Part shown: positions 15,918 to 25,252 of the stretch, one piece after another | Layout of the letters: the number at the start of each line of letters is the position of its first letter | How positions within the stretch are numbered: position 1 is the stretch's first letter | Assembly: GCF_030012215.1 (NCBI RefSeq) | Contig: NZ_JASCXX010000019.1 | Span: 50,749 to 114,748 of the forward strand | Length of the DNA: 64,000 bases | Source: Anaerobaca lacustris | GTDB lineage: Bacteria > Planctomycetota > Phycisphaerae > Sedimentisphaerales > Anaerobacaceae | Reading direction: 5' to 3' | Notes under the pieces: model-generated | The model's database searches: none | Seen by the model: only the letters and a program-made list of their open reading frames with translations | Told to the model about the DNA's origin: nothing | Position numbers and translations under genes: made by a program

Positions 15918-18839
15918 ATGTTGAAGAGACCCATTCCCCGCACCCTGAACGTATGTCTTCTGTTCTTAGGGTGCCTGTCCACGGCGATGCCCACCGCGTA
16001 CGGCGACAGCGGATATGCTTTGGAAGTGAGCGGGGCGACCGTGACAATCGAGGATCCGCAGGACGTGCTGCGATTGAGCAGCTACACATACGAGTTCTGG
16101 CTGAAGGACCTGCAGGGCCCCACGGGAAGCTGGAGGAACATGTTCTGCAAGGGTTCGGGAGATGTCAGCGCGGGCAGAGGGCCGCTCCTGGCGATGCGTC
16201 CCGATGAGCAGGGACTGCATTACGATCACAGTACGGGCAGTGGACAGTCGACGCTGGACATCATGGAAGGGATTCGCCCCAACGAGTGGATCCATGTGAG
16301 TCTCGTCCTCACCGCGTTGGATGGCGAGCAGCGGATCTACACCAACGGGGTACAGGCGGGCACGAGGACGTCCGCCGGTCTGACGAATACCACGCAAGAG
16401 GCGGTCCTCCAGATGGGCATGGGAGCCAACGTGGTCCTCGACGATTTTCGGGTGTGGGACCATGCCCGCACCGAGGCCGAGGTCCAGGAACACATGGCTC
16501 AGGAGCTTGAGGGCGATGAAGAAGGCCTGGTCGGCTATTGGAGATTCAATGAGGGCGTAGGAACGATCGCCCACGACAGTTCGCCCAGTGAAATTCATGG
16601 AACGATCGTCAATCCCGTCTGGCGGATGGACGGCGCGCCGGTCGCGCTGGCGGCGCCTCCGGCGTTTGCTTACGGCCAGTTCCCAGCCCATGGAGCGGTC
16701 GATGTTCCCGTCGATGTGGTTCTCGTCTGGAAGCCGGGACAGTTCGCTCACACCCAGGACGTGTACTTCGGAACCGCCTACAACGATGTCAACGATGCCA
16801 GCCGGGCCGATCTGCGCGGCGTGCTGGTCAGCCAGGGTCAGAGCGGCACCACCTATGACCCCGCCGGTCCGCTCGATCTCGGCCGGACCTACTACTGGCG
16901 GGTGGATACGTTTGAGGCCGACGGCGTCACTCTGCACAAGGGCGCGGTATGGAGCTTCACCGTCGAGCCGGTCGCTTACGCCATTGCAGACGTCGTGGCG
17001 ACGAGCAACGGCATCTCCGATGGGCTGTCCACGGCGCAGCGGACGGTCGACGGCTCCGGCCTGAACGCCGCCGACCAGCACTCGGTCGAGGCCGCCGACA
17101 TGTGGCTGGCCGCACCGAATGCTGATGAGCCGCTCTGGATTCAGTTTGAGTTCGACAGGCTCTACAAGCTCCACGAGCTCCTGGTCTGGAACTACAACAG
17201 CCAGTTCGAAATGGTCCTCGGCTTCGGACTCAAGGACGTGACGATCGAATACTCCGCCGACGGCGCCGAGTGGAGCGTCCTGGCGGACGCGGAGTTTGCG
17301 CAGGCCGCCGCCCGGGCCGACTACGTCGCCAACACGGTCGTCGATCTCGAAGGGATTGCGGCCCGATTCGTTCGACTGAACGTCAACAGCGGGTGGGGCA
17401 TCACGGGCCAGTACGGCCTCAGTGAGGTCCGCTTCAGCTACATTCCCGCCCAGGCGCGCGAACCGCAGCCGATCGATGGCGCCGCAAACGTCGATCCGGA
17501 CACGGCCCTGAGCTGGCGGACCGGTCGCGAAGCCGCCTCCCACGAGGTGTACTTCGGCATCGACGCGGCCGAACTGCCTCTGGTCGGTACGGTCGCGCAG
17601 GCCACCTTTGCACCACCCGCGCTCGATTTCGGCACCACGTACTACTGGAGAATCGACGAGGCCGGAGAAGAGGTCTGGGCCGGTGAACTCTGGAGTTTCT
17701 CAACCCTCGACTTCGTCCTGATCGACGGCTTCGAGACCTACACCGACGACATCGATGCCGGCGAAGCGATCTTCGACACCTGGCTCGACGGCTGGGTCAA
17801 TAACACCGGTTCGACGGTGGGCTACCTCGACACCCCGTTTGCCGAGCGGAGCATCGTCTACAGCGGCAGCCAGTCGATGCCGTTGCAGTACGACAACACC
17901 GCTTCGCCGTTCTACTCCGAAGCCGAGCGTACATTCACCTCGCCGCAGGACTGGACGGGCAACGGCGCCGACACGCTGCGGCTGTTCGTCGCCGGACGGG
18001 CCCCAGCTTTCGCGGAAATGGCCGGCGGCACGATCCTGATGAACGCCATCGGCAACGACATCTGGGACAGTGCCGATCAGTTCCGCTATGTGTACAAGAA
18101 CCTCAGCGGCAACGGCTCCGTTACCGCTCGCGTCGATACGCTCGACATCAGTCCGGACATCTGGGTCAAGGCCGGCGTGATGATTCGACAGAACGCCGAG
18201 GCCGGCGCCGTCAACACGTTCATGGCGATGACCGGCACCGGTGGCGGCGGGTCAACGTTCCAGCAGCGTATGACCGCCGGCGGCGCTTCGGTCTCGCAGC
18301 ACACCTATGCCGACGGGCCGTTCACCGCGCCATACTGGGTGCGAGTGACTCGTGAAGGCAGCACGCTTCGCGGATACACTTCGCCTGACGGCGAGAACTG
18401 GACGCAGCGTGGCGACACGATCACGCTGGCGATGACGGACCCGGTGCTGATCGGCCTGGCGCTGACCAGCCACAACGTCAATCAGGCGACCAGCGCGCAG
18501 TTCTCGAACGTGGCCTTCACGGGCAACGTCACGGGCGCCTGGCAAGTGGCCGAAGTCGGCGTCGCGCAGCCGGCGGGCAATGCCGTCGCGCCGCTCTACG
18601 TGGCGCTGGAGGACGCAACCGGCAGATCGGCGGTGGTGACGCATCCGGACGCGAACATCGTCGGCCGCTCCGGCTGGAACGAATGGCGGATTCCGCTGAG
18701 CCAGTTCACCGGCGTCAACCTGAGCCGGGTGAGCACGATGATGATCGGCGTCGGCAACAAGACCAACCCGACCGCCGGCGGCACAGGCGTCGTCTATATT
18801 GATGACATCGGATTCGGCCACCCTGCCGCTGCCGAGTAA
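15918..18839 (+). CDS. Secreted LamG / discoidin modular protein, paralog 2, with nested domain
   Basis: 973 aa; AAGGAGG lies 7 nt before the ATG. Signal peptide (VCLLFLGCLSTAMPTAYG), LamG (about 30-240), FN3-like, discoidin (WNYNSQFEMVLGFGLKDVTI), FN3-like, then the family's C-terminal jelly-roll beginning IFDTWLDGWVNNTGSTVGYL. Relative to paralog 1, about 196 residues (18001-18588) are inserted between the strand ending in GADTLRLF and the strand PLYVALEDATG. The insert looks like a DUF1349-type concanavalin-like module: DIWDSADQFRYVYKNLSGNG, WVKAGVMIRQNAEAG, PYWVRVTREGSTLRGYTSPD. After it the host domain resumes (VNLSRVSTMMIGVGNK, VYIDDIGFG). No catalytic motif. Probably extracellular binding. 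Confidence 0.85.
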   Translation: MLKRPIPRTLNVCLLFLGCLSTAMPTAYGDSGYALEVSGATVTIEDPQDVLRLSSYTYEFWLKDLQGPTGSWRNMFCKGSGDVSAGRGPLLAMRPDEQGLHYDHSTGSGQSTLDIMEGIRPNEWIHVSLVLTALDGEQRIYTNGVQAGTRTSAGLTNTTQEAVLQMGMGANVVLDDFRVWDHARTEAEVQEHMAQELEGDEEGLVGYWRFNEGVGTIAHDSSPSEIHGTIVNPVWRMDGAPVALAAPPAFAYGQFPAHGAVDVPVDVVLVWKPGQFAHTQDVYFGTAYNDVNDASRADLRGVLVSQGQSGTTYDPAGPLDLGRTYYWRVDTFEADGVTLHKGAVWSFTVEPVAYAIADVVATSNGISDGLSTAQRTVDGSGLNAADQHSVEAADMWLAAPNADEPLWIQFEFDRLYKLHELLVWNYNSQFEMVLGFGLKDVTIEYSADGAEWSVLADAEFAQAAARADYVANTVVDLEGIAARFVRLNVNSGWGITGQYGLSEVRFSYIPAQAREPQPIDGAANVDPDTALSWRTGREAASHEVYFGIDAAELPLVGTVAQATFAPPALDFGTTYYWRIDEAGEEVWAGELWSFSTLDFVLIDGFETYTDDIDAGEAIFDTWLDGWVNNTGSTVGYLDTPFAERSIVYSGSQSMPLQYDNTASPFYSEAERTFTSPQDWTGNGADTLRLFVAGRAPAFAEMAGGTILMNAIGNDIWDSADQFRYVYKNLSGNGSVTARVDTLDISPDIWVKAGVMIRQNAEAGAVNTFMAMTGTGGGGSTFQQRMTAGGASVSQHTYADGPFTAPYWVRVTREGSTLRGYTSPDGENWTQRGDTITLAMTDPVLIGLALTSHNVNQATSAQFSNVAFTGNVTGAWQVAEVGVAQPAGNAVAPLYVALEDATGRSAVVTHPDANIVGRSGWNEWRIPLSQFTGVNLSRVSTMMIGVGNKTNPTAGGTGVVYIDDIGFGHPAAAE

Positions 18840-18894
18840 CGCCGGCAACGTATGGCGGCAGGACACCCCTGTCGCAGTCAGCACGGTATCCATC

Positions 18895-18931
18895 CAGGGC
18901 CTGTCCCGATACCCATCGGGGCAGGCCCCTG
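18895..18931 (+). terminator. Terminator-like hairpin after paralog 2
   Basis: A long, nearly perfect stem (AGGGCCTGTCCCGAT pairing with ATCGGGGCAGGCCCCT) around a short acc/c loop. It lies 56 nt after the stop. The following sequence (GGCATTTCTC) is only weakly T-rich. Similar hairpins follow paralogs 3 and 4. Confidence 0.55.
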
Positions 18932-18994
18932 GCATTTCTCACCCCCGAAGCCCCTGACGACCGTCCGTCGTCCGTCAAGACCGCAGGAATCCTG

Positions 18995-19023
18995 TTGAAT
19001 CCCAGGCCCTGATGTGTTATAAA
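18995..19023 (+). promoter_or_regulatory. Probable sigma-70 promoter of paralog 3
   Basis: TTGAAT (18995-19000), an exact 17-nt spacer, then TATAAA (19018-19023). It lies 320 nt before the ATG at 19343, implying a long leader; the gap 18840-19342 contains no other gene. Confidence 0.5.
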
Positions 19024-19342
19024 TGAGCGTGGCCGGGGGCGTTGGTCCGAGAAATCGTCGGTATGGGAGCGATATCGACACGACCGGCGCCGTAGAATGC
19101 TGAGGAACGGGTACGGGTGCGCACTCGGAGGCTCTGAGTGATGTGTGGTTCTTCATGCATGCAACCAAAGGGGGCAGTTTACCCGTCTGCACTCTCACGA
19201 CCACATCCCCACAACCGCCGTCGCCCCATGCCACGCCTGGTTTGGAAAGGAGGTGGAACCAACAGCCCAGAGTCGCCCTGAGTAGGTGAAGAGACTGAAA
19301 TCATGCCATCTGTCTGCATCACTTGTGAGAAGGAGGACGATT

Positions 19343-22294
19343 ATGTGTAAAGAACAACTGGTTACCCTGGCACTTTGTGCCTTCGTCGCCGGCCTGCTGG
19401 TCGGTCCGGCGGCCCAGGCCGGCGATCCGGCGCTGATCGCATGGTGGAAGCTGGACGACGGGGCCGGCACCGTCGCCCTGGACTCATCCGACTACGGAAA
19501 TCACGGGACGGTGATGAATCCCAATGCGGGCCTGGGAGCCGGCGGCTCGGTCTGGGTCGACGACCCCGATCGCGGCATGGTCATCAGCTTCAATGGCGCC
19601 GACGGCAGCGGCGCATACGTCACCACCGGCGTGACCATCCCGGCCCTGACGATGGACAATGGGTTCACCTGGACCTTCTGGGCCAAACAGCCCGCCGCCC
19701 AGGCAACGAACAACGACGTGATCCTGGGCAATCGTTACGGCGGGACGGCATCGCCGCTGCAGTTCTGCAAGTTCACGCCCACCCGCTTCGAGAACTACAA
19801 CGACGATGGCTCGTATGTCAACGGGATCAACTACACCTCCATCCCCTCCGACGTCTGGATCCATCATGCCCTCGTCAAGGACGGCGCGGAAATGACCTAC
19901 TATCGCGATGGCGTCGTCATGATGACCAATACGATGACCAAGACCAATGATCCGAATCCCTTCTATATGGGCGCCGACGGCTTCAGCGGCGCTGCAGAGA
20001 ACTGGCAGGGTTATCTCAGCGACGTGCGCCTCTACACACGCGCACTGACGGAGAAAGAGATTCAGGACGTCATGGCCGGCAAGGGGCCGACCTCGGAATT
20101 CGCCATCAATCCGGCGCCCGAGCACGAGGCCGTCGACATCCCCCGCGACGTCGTCCTGAGCTGGACGCCGGGCGAATATGCCGCAACGCACGATGTCTAC
20201 TTCGGGACCACGTTCGCGGACGTCGAGGCTGCCAGCCGGGCCAATCCGATGGGCGTGCTCCTCAGCCAGGGACAGACCGCCACAACGTACGACCCTCCGG
20301 GCATCCTCGAACTCGGCCAGACCTACTACTGGCGCGTCGATGAGGTCAACGCCGCTCCGGACAATACGATCTACAAGGGAGAGGTCTGGAGTTTCACCGC
20401 CGAGCCGGTCGGCTATCCCATAGCCAACGTTGTGGCCTCCAGCAACGGCCTTTCGGATGCACCAGCCGATCCGGAACGGACGGTCGATGGTTCCGGCCTG
20501 AACGCCGCCGATCAGCACTCCGTCGAAAATGCCACCATGTGGCTGGCCAGACCGCCCGCGGACGAAACCCTTTACGTCCAGTTTGAGTTCGATCGCGTCT
20601 ATAAGCTCCACGAAATGCTCGTCTGGAACCATAACAGCCAGTTCGAAATGATTCTCGGGTTCGGACTCAAGGACGTTGCCGTGGCCTTTTCTGAGGACGG
20701 GATCGACTGGACGGAACTGGGCGACGTCGAGTTTGCCCGTGCGACGGCCACAGCCAACTACGTCGCCAACACGGTCGTGGATCTGCAGGGCGTCCCCGCC
20801 CGGTACGTCCGCCTGACCGTCAACAGCGGTTGGGGTGTGTTGGGCCAGTTCGGGCTCAGCGAGGTCCGGTTCCTGTATATCCCGGTTCAGGCCAGAGAGC
20901 CTCAGCCATCTGACGGCACAGCGGGAATCGCCCCCGAGGCCACCCTGCAATGGCGCGCCGGGCGAGAGGCGGTTTCGCACGACGTCTACATGGGTACGGA
21001 CGCCGAGGCCATGACCCTGGTCGGCACGGCCGACGCCGCCACCTTTGCACCGGACAACCTCGAATTCGGAAGCACCTACTACTGGCAGATCGTCGAGGTC
21101 AACGAGGCCGAGGAGATCGCCGCATGGGCCGGCGACATCTGGAGCTTCTCGACGCAGGAGTATGCCCTGATCGAAGGGTTTGAGAGCTACACCGACGACA
21201 TCGACGCCGGCGAGGCTATCTTCGATACATGGCTCGACGGCTGGGTCAACAACACCGGCTCGACCGTGGGCCACCTCGAAACCCCCTTTGCCGAACGCAC
21301 GATCGTTCGCAGCGGGCGGCAGTCGATGCCTTTGTTCTACGACAACACGACCTCGCCGTTCTACTCGGAAGCGGAGCGGACGTTTGCCTCGCCCCAGAAC
21401 TGGACCGGCTACGGTGCCAATACCTTGGTGGTGTACTTCCGTGGTTTGCCCGGATCGTTCATGGAGCAAGCCAACGGCAGCATCATTCTGGGTGCGGCCG
21501 GGGCCGACATCTGGGGTACGGCCGACGAGTTCCGTTTCGCCTACAAGAACCTCAGCGGCGACGGCTCAATCGTCGCCTACGTCGAGAGCATCGCGAACAC
21601 GGATCCCTGGGCCAAGGGCGGCGTGATGATCCGTGAGACGCTGGAGGCCGGCTCGCGATTTGCGGCCGTGTACTCGACGCCGGGCAACGGATGCCGTTAT
21701 CAGGCCCGTCTGACCGCCAGCGCGGAAGCCGTCAGCGACAGCGCGATTGCCACTGCGGAGCAGATGGCGCTCTTCGCGCCGCACTGGGTCAAGATCGAGC
21801 GCGTCGGCAACAGCTTCAATGGCTACTACTCGACGGACGGTGAGAACTGGACGGCGATGTCGTGGAACCCGCAGACGATTGCGATGGGCGCCAACGTTTA
21901 CGTCGGTCTGGCGTTGACCAGCCATGCGGCGGGTGTCCTGGGCAGCGCCGAATTCTCGGGCGTGACCACCACAGGCAACGTCAGCGGCCAGTGGGCCGTC
22001 GAAACGATTGGCGTGGCGCAGCCGGAGGGCAATGCCGGCGCGTCGCTTTATGTGGCCCTCGAAGACGCGACCGGCAAGGCCGCGGCCGTGACGCATCCGG
22101 CCGGCAACGCCGCGACCTGGTTGGCCGGGTGGAACGCCTGGCCGATTCCGCTGAGCGATTTCGCAGGCGTGAATCTGAGCCGGGTGGACACGATGGTCAT
22201 CGGCGTCGGCAGCCGGACCAACCCCACCGCAGGCGGCACCGGCATCGTCTACATCGACGACATCGGTTATGGCCGTCCGGCATCGGCCGAGTAG
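19343..22294 (+). CDS. Secreted LamG / discoidin modular protein, paralog 3, with nested domain
   Basis: 983 aa. The ATG at 19343 is preceded by AAGGAGG; an upstream in-frame ATG at 19286 would only add a basic leader before the signal peptide (MCKEQLVTLALCAFVAGLL). Domain order: LamG (about 28-245; IAWWKLDDGAGTVALDSSDY), FN3-like, discoidin (WNHNSQFEMILGFGLKDVAV), FN3-like, C-terminal jelly-roll. The same nested DUF1349-like module as in paralog 2 occupies 21446-22040 (EFRFAYKNLSGDGSIVAYVE, WAKGGVMIRETLEAG, HWVKIERVGNSFNGYYSTDG). The host domain ends VNLSRVDTMVIGVGSR and VYIDDIGYG. No enzyme motif. Confidence 0.85.
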   Translation: MCKEQLVTLALCAFVAGLLVGPAAQAGDPALIAWWKLDDGAGTVALDSSDYGNHGTVMNPNAGLGAGGSVWVDDPDRGMVISFNGADGSGAYVTTGVTIPALTMDNGFTWTFWAKQPAAQATNNDVILGNRYGGTASPLQFCKFTPTRFENYNDDGSYVNGINYTSIPSDVWIHHALVKDGAEMTYYRDGVVMMTNTMTKTNDPNPFYMGADGFSGAAENWQGYLSDVRLYTRALTEKEIQDVMAGKGPTSEFAINPAPEHEAVDIPRDVVLSWTPGEYAATHDVYFGTTFADVEAASRANPMGVLLSQGQTATTYDPPGILELGQTYYWRVDEVNAAPDNTIYKGEVWSFTAEPVGYPIANVVASSNGLSDAPADPERTVDGSGLNAADQHSVENATMWLARPPADETLYVQFEFDRVYKLHEMLVWNHNSQFEMILGFGLKDVAVAFSEDGIDWTELGDVEFARATATANYVANTVVDLQGVPARYVRLTVNSGWGVLGQFGLSEVRFLYIPVQAREPQPSDGTAGIAPEATLQWRAGREAVSHDVYMGTDAEAMTLVGTADAATFAPDNLEFGSTYYWQIVEVNEAEEIAAWAGDIWSFSTQEYALIEGFESYTDDIDAGEAIFDTWLDGWVNNTGSTVGHLETPFAERTIVRSGRQSMPLFYDNTTSPFYSEAERTFASPQNWTGYGANTLVVYFRGLPGSFMEQANGSIILGAAGADIWGTADEFRFAYKNLSGDGSIVAYVESIANTDPWAKGGVMIRETLEAGSRFAAVYSTPGNGCRYQARLTASAEAVSDSAIATAEQMALFAPHWVKIERVGNSFNGYYSTDGENWTAMSWNPQTIAMGANVYVGLALTSHAAGVLGSAEFSGVTTTGNVSGQWAVETIGVAQPEGNAGASLYVALEDATGKAAAVTHPAGNAATWLAGWNAWPIPLSDFAGVNLSRVDTMVIGVGSRTNPTAGGTGIVYIDDIGYGRPASAE

Positions 22295-22349
22295 CATTGA
22301 GAAGTCTTACAGCGGCAGGACCCATCTGTCGCACTCAGGAGTATCGCCT

Positions 22350-22384
22350 GGGACCCGTTCCGAGTATCGTCCGGAACGGGTCCC
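22350..22384 (+). terminator. Terminator-like hairpin after paralog 3
   Basis: Perfect 13-bp stem GGGACCCGTTCCG (22350-22362) with CGGAACGGGTCCC (22372-22384) and a 9-nt loop. It lies 56 nt after the stop, the same distance as the hairpin after paralog 2. No strong U-tract follows. Confidence 0.6.
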
Positions 22385-22591
22385 ACCTGAATACGATCGG
22401 AAAGGAGGTGAACCTGAGAACACTCCAAACGGTGTTTCGTCTGAGCGATGACATTCGGGCCGGTCATTCCGGCGCCCACGTGCGAGCAAGCAGAACCGCC
22501 CGCCACGCTGGGAGACAAGAGCGTGTTCTCGGTGTGTAGCCGAGAGCGAATCACTGCACCAGTGATCGCAGCGTTTGAAGGAGAAATAGAA

Positions 22592-24931
22592 ATGTCCTCT
22601 AAGAAATGGCTTTTCGTAGGCATCTTTGGTTTGTTCAGCTTGAGTCTGGCAATGGCGGCCCCGCCCGCCGTGCACCCGACAACGGGAGAACCACTGGTGA
22701 TTACCTGTTTCAGGGGCACTCCGACGGCAATCGACGGAGATCTGAGCGACTGGAATCTCGACGCGATGACGCCGGCGGTCCTGAATACGATGGAACAATT
22801 GCACTCGGGACAGGCCAGTTGGACCGGGCCGGCAGACTGCAGCGCAGAGTTCTATGTGCTGTGGGATGACGAGAAGATCTACATGGCCGTGATCGTCAAA
22901 GACGACAAGCTGTCCATGAACAAGACCGATGGCAATATCTGGAACGCCGACTGCGTCGAAATATTCTTCTCTACGACCAACGCCGTCGCGGGGCACGACG
23001 AGCATTACCAGTACGGCTTCAACGCCAATAACCAGACGTGGAACTGGTGCAACATGGATACGGCCGGTCAGAGCGCCATCGATTATCTGCAAGTCGTCTC
23101 GACCAGGACGGCCGATGGATACATCTGCGAAGCTTCGATCGAATACGGACGAATGCTCTCGCTGGACTTTTCGGCAGGCAACGCGATCGGTTTTCACCCG
23201 GTCATTGACGACACGGACAACGGGGACCGGGAGCTCCAGATGACCTGGACGGGTCGGGAAGCGCATGACCAGAGCCTGGGCTACGGACATCTGATTCTCT
23301 CGCCCGACCCCGCGATCCCGCCGGAACTCAGCCGATATCCTGTTCCCGAACAGGGAGCCGTCGATGTACCCACCGATACCGTTCTGTCATGGAGTCCGGG
23401 CAAGTTCGCGGCCAGCCACGACGTCTACTTCGGCACGGTGTTCGATGACGTCAACGATGCGACGCGGGCCGATCCGAAGGGCGTGCTCCTCAGCCAGGGA
23501 CAGACCGCAACCACGTACGATCCGCCCGGCGCCCTCGACTATGGCCAGACCTACTATTGGCGAGTCGATGAGGTCAACGGGGCCCCCGACTTCACGATCT
23601 TCAAGGGCGATGTCTGGAGTTTCACGGCCGAACCGATTGGTTATCCGGTGGAGAATATCATCGCCACGACCAACGGCGCTTCCGAGGAAGGCTCCGGGCC
23701 GGAGAAGACGATTGACGGCTCGGGTCTCGATGCCGCCGATCGGCACTCCGCCGCCGCCACCGACATGTGGCTGGCCGACGCGCCCGAAGGCGAAGCCCTG
23801 TATATCCAGTATGAATTCGACCGCCTCTACAAGCTCCACGAGATGCTCGTCTGGAACTACAACGTCCAGTTCGAGATGATCCTCGGCTTCGGACTGAAGG
23901 ACGTGACTGTCCAGTATTCCGAAGACGGCGAGAACTGGATGGTTCTGGGCGACGTTGAATTCGCCAGAGGCGTATCGATGGCGGGGTACGCAGCCAACAC
24001 CGTTGTCGATCTCGGCGGGATTGCCGCCAGGTACGTCCGGCTGACGGTCAAGAGCGGATGGGGCATGCTGGGCCAGTTCGGGCTCAGCGAAGTCCGCTTC
24101 CTGTTCGTGCCCGTGCAGGCCAGAGAGCCGCGGCCGGCCGACGGTGCGGCCGAGGTCGATCTGGACACGTTGCTGAGCTGGCGTGCGGCGCGGGATGCGG
24201 CCTCGCACGAGGTCTACTTCGGCAGCAATCCCGACGAGCTATCGCTGGTCGGCAGCGTCGCTCAGGCTGCCTTCGCGCCGGACGCGCTGCTCTTCGGCAG
24301 CACGTACTACTGGAGAATCGACGCGGTCGGCGACGACGTCTGGACCGGCAATCTCTGGAGCTTCTCGACGCAGGCCTATCGAGTGATCGAAGGGTTCGAG
24401 AGCTACACCGACGACATCGACGCCGGCGAGGCCATCTTCGACACATGGCTCGACGGCTGGGTCAACAACACCGGCTCGACCGTCGGCTACCTCGAAACCC
24501 CGTTTGCCGAGCAGACCGTTGTGTACGGCGGTCGGCAGTCCATGCCTCTGCAGTACGACAACACCGCGTCGCCGTTCTACTCCGAAGCCGAGCGGACGTT
24601 TGGCGCACCCCAGGATTGGACCAGCAACGGCGCCGACAGTTTGAGCCTGTATTTCCGGGGCAACGGGACGAACGCACCGCAGATGCTGTACGTCGCGATC
24701 GAAGACAGCGCCGGACAGACTGCGACGGTCAGCTACGGGGACCCGGAGGCCGTCCTGGCCACGGAGTGGCAGCAGTGGCGAATCCCCTACACCGACCTGG
24801 CCGGCGTGAACCTGAGTCGGGTCCAGACGATGTATATCGGTCTGGGCAATCGCAGCGCGCCGACTGCCGGCGGCGCCGGCACCGTCTATATCGACGACAT
24901 CGGCTATGGTCGCCCTGCAGCGGCCGACTAA
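22592..24931 (+). CDS. Secreted CBM9-like / discoidin modular protein, paralog 4
   Basis: 779 aa. The ATG at 22592 has GAAGGAG 8 nt upstream, followed by signal peptide KKWLFVGIFGLFSLSLAMAA. Unlike its three upstream relatives, the N-terminal module (about 30-230) is a CBM9/DOMON-like carbohydrate-binding domain (GTPTAIDGDLSDWN, FYVLWDDEKIYMAVIVKDDK, DCVEIFFSTT, GYICEASIEYGRML). The rest is the family core: FN3-like, discoidin (WNYNVQFEMILGFGLKDVTV), FN3-like and the uninterrupted C-terminal jelly-roll (IFDTWLDGWVNNTGSTVGYL, VNLSRVQTMYIGLGNR, VYIDDIGYG). The front module has therefore been swapped while the core is conserved. Probably extracellular glycan binding. Confidence 0.85.
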   Translation: MSSKKWLFVGIFGLFSLSLAMAAPPAVHPTTGEPLVITCFRGTPTAIDGDLSDWNLDAMTPAVLNTMEQLHSGQASWTGPADCSAEFYVLWDDEKIYMAVIVKDDKLSMNKTDGNIWNADCVEIFFSTTNAVAGHDEHYQYGFNANNQTWNWCNMDTAGQSAIDYLQVVSTRTADGYICEASIEYGRMLSLDFSAGNAIGFHPVIDDTDNGDRELQMTWTGREAHDQSLGYGHLILSPDPAIPPELSRYPVPEQGAVDVPTDTVLSWSPGKFAASHDVYFGTVFDDVNDATRADPKGVLLSQGQTATTYDPPGALDYGQTYYWRVDEVNGAPDFTIFKGDVWSFTAEPIGYPVENIIATTNGASEEGSGPEKTIDGSGLDAADRHSAAATDMWLADAPEGEALYIQYEFDRLYKLHEMLVWNYNVQFEMILGFGLKDVTVQYSEDGENWMVLGDVEFARGVSMAGYAANTVVDLGGIAARYVRLTVKSGWGMLGQFGLSEVRFLFVPVQAREPRPADGAAEVDLDTLLSWRAARDAASHEVYFGSNPDELSLVGSVAQAAFAPDALLFGSTYYWRIDAVGDDVWTGNLWSFSTQAYRVIEGFESYTDDIDAGEAIFDTWLDGWVNNTGSTVGYLETPFAEQTVVYGGRQSMPLQYDNTASPFYSEAERTFGAPQDWTSNGADSLSLYFRGNGTNAPQMLYVAIEDSAGQTATVSYGDPEAVLATEWQQWRIPYTDLAGVNLSRVQTMYIGLGNRSAPTAGGAGTVYIDDIGYGRPAAAD

Positions 24932-24984
24932 CATCCACGACAAGTGGGCGGTAGATCGCATCTGCCGTCGTCAACGAGCACAGC

Positions 24985-25022
24985 CAGGGGTCCGTTCCTA
25001 CGGATATCGGGACGGACCCCTG
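24985..25022 (+). terminator. Terminator-like hairpin after paralog 4
   Basis: CAGGGGTCCGT pairs with ACGGACCCCTG, with an inner CCTACGGATATCGGG loop/stem. It starts 53 nt after the stop. The 321-nt gap 24932-25252 holds nothing else recognisable. Confidence 0.5.
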
Positions 25023-25252
25023 CCATTTCCCGCCGCGTGCCGCGCAGTCCGGTGCACTTCCCGCTTGCGTACCGACTGCGGGATGACAATAATACGTGCC
25101 CGGCCATTCCGCCAAGGTCGCCGCAGCCTGCGTCTGACGCCGATGCGAAGCGATCGAACGGAGCCGAACCTCGGGTTCGCAGCAGGCAAGCCGGAAGGAT
25201 CACGGAAGTCCGGGATCGCAGACGAAACCGATTCAGCGTATGGAGATCGCAA

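Noticed and set aside
19484..21469. 661-aa minus-strand open frame opposite paralog 3
   Set aside because: No ribosome site, no domain, and composition typical of an antisense shadow.
22295..22591. Promoter for paralog 4
   Set aside because: No convincing -35/-10 pair was found in this gap, so none is listed even though its neighbours have candidates.
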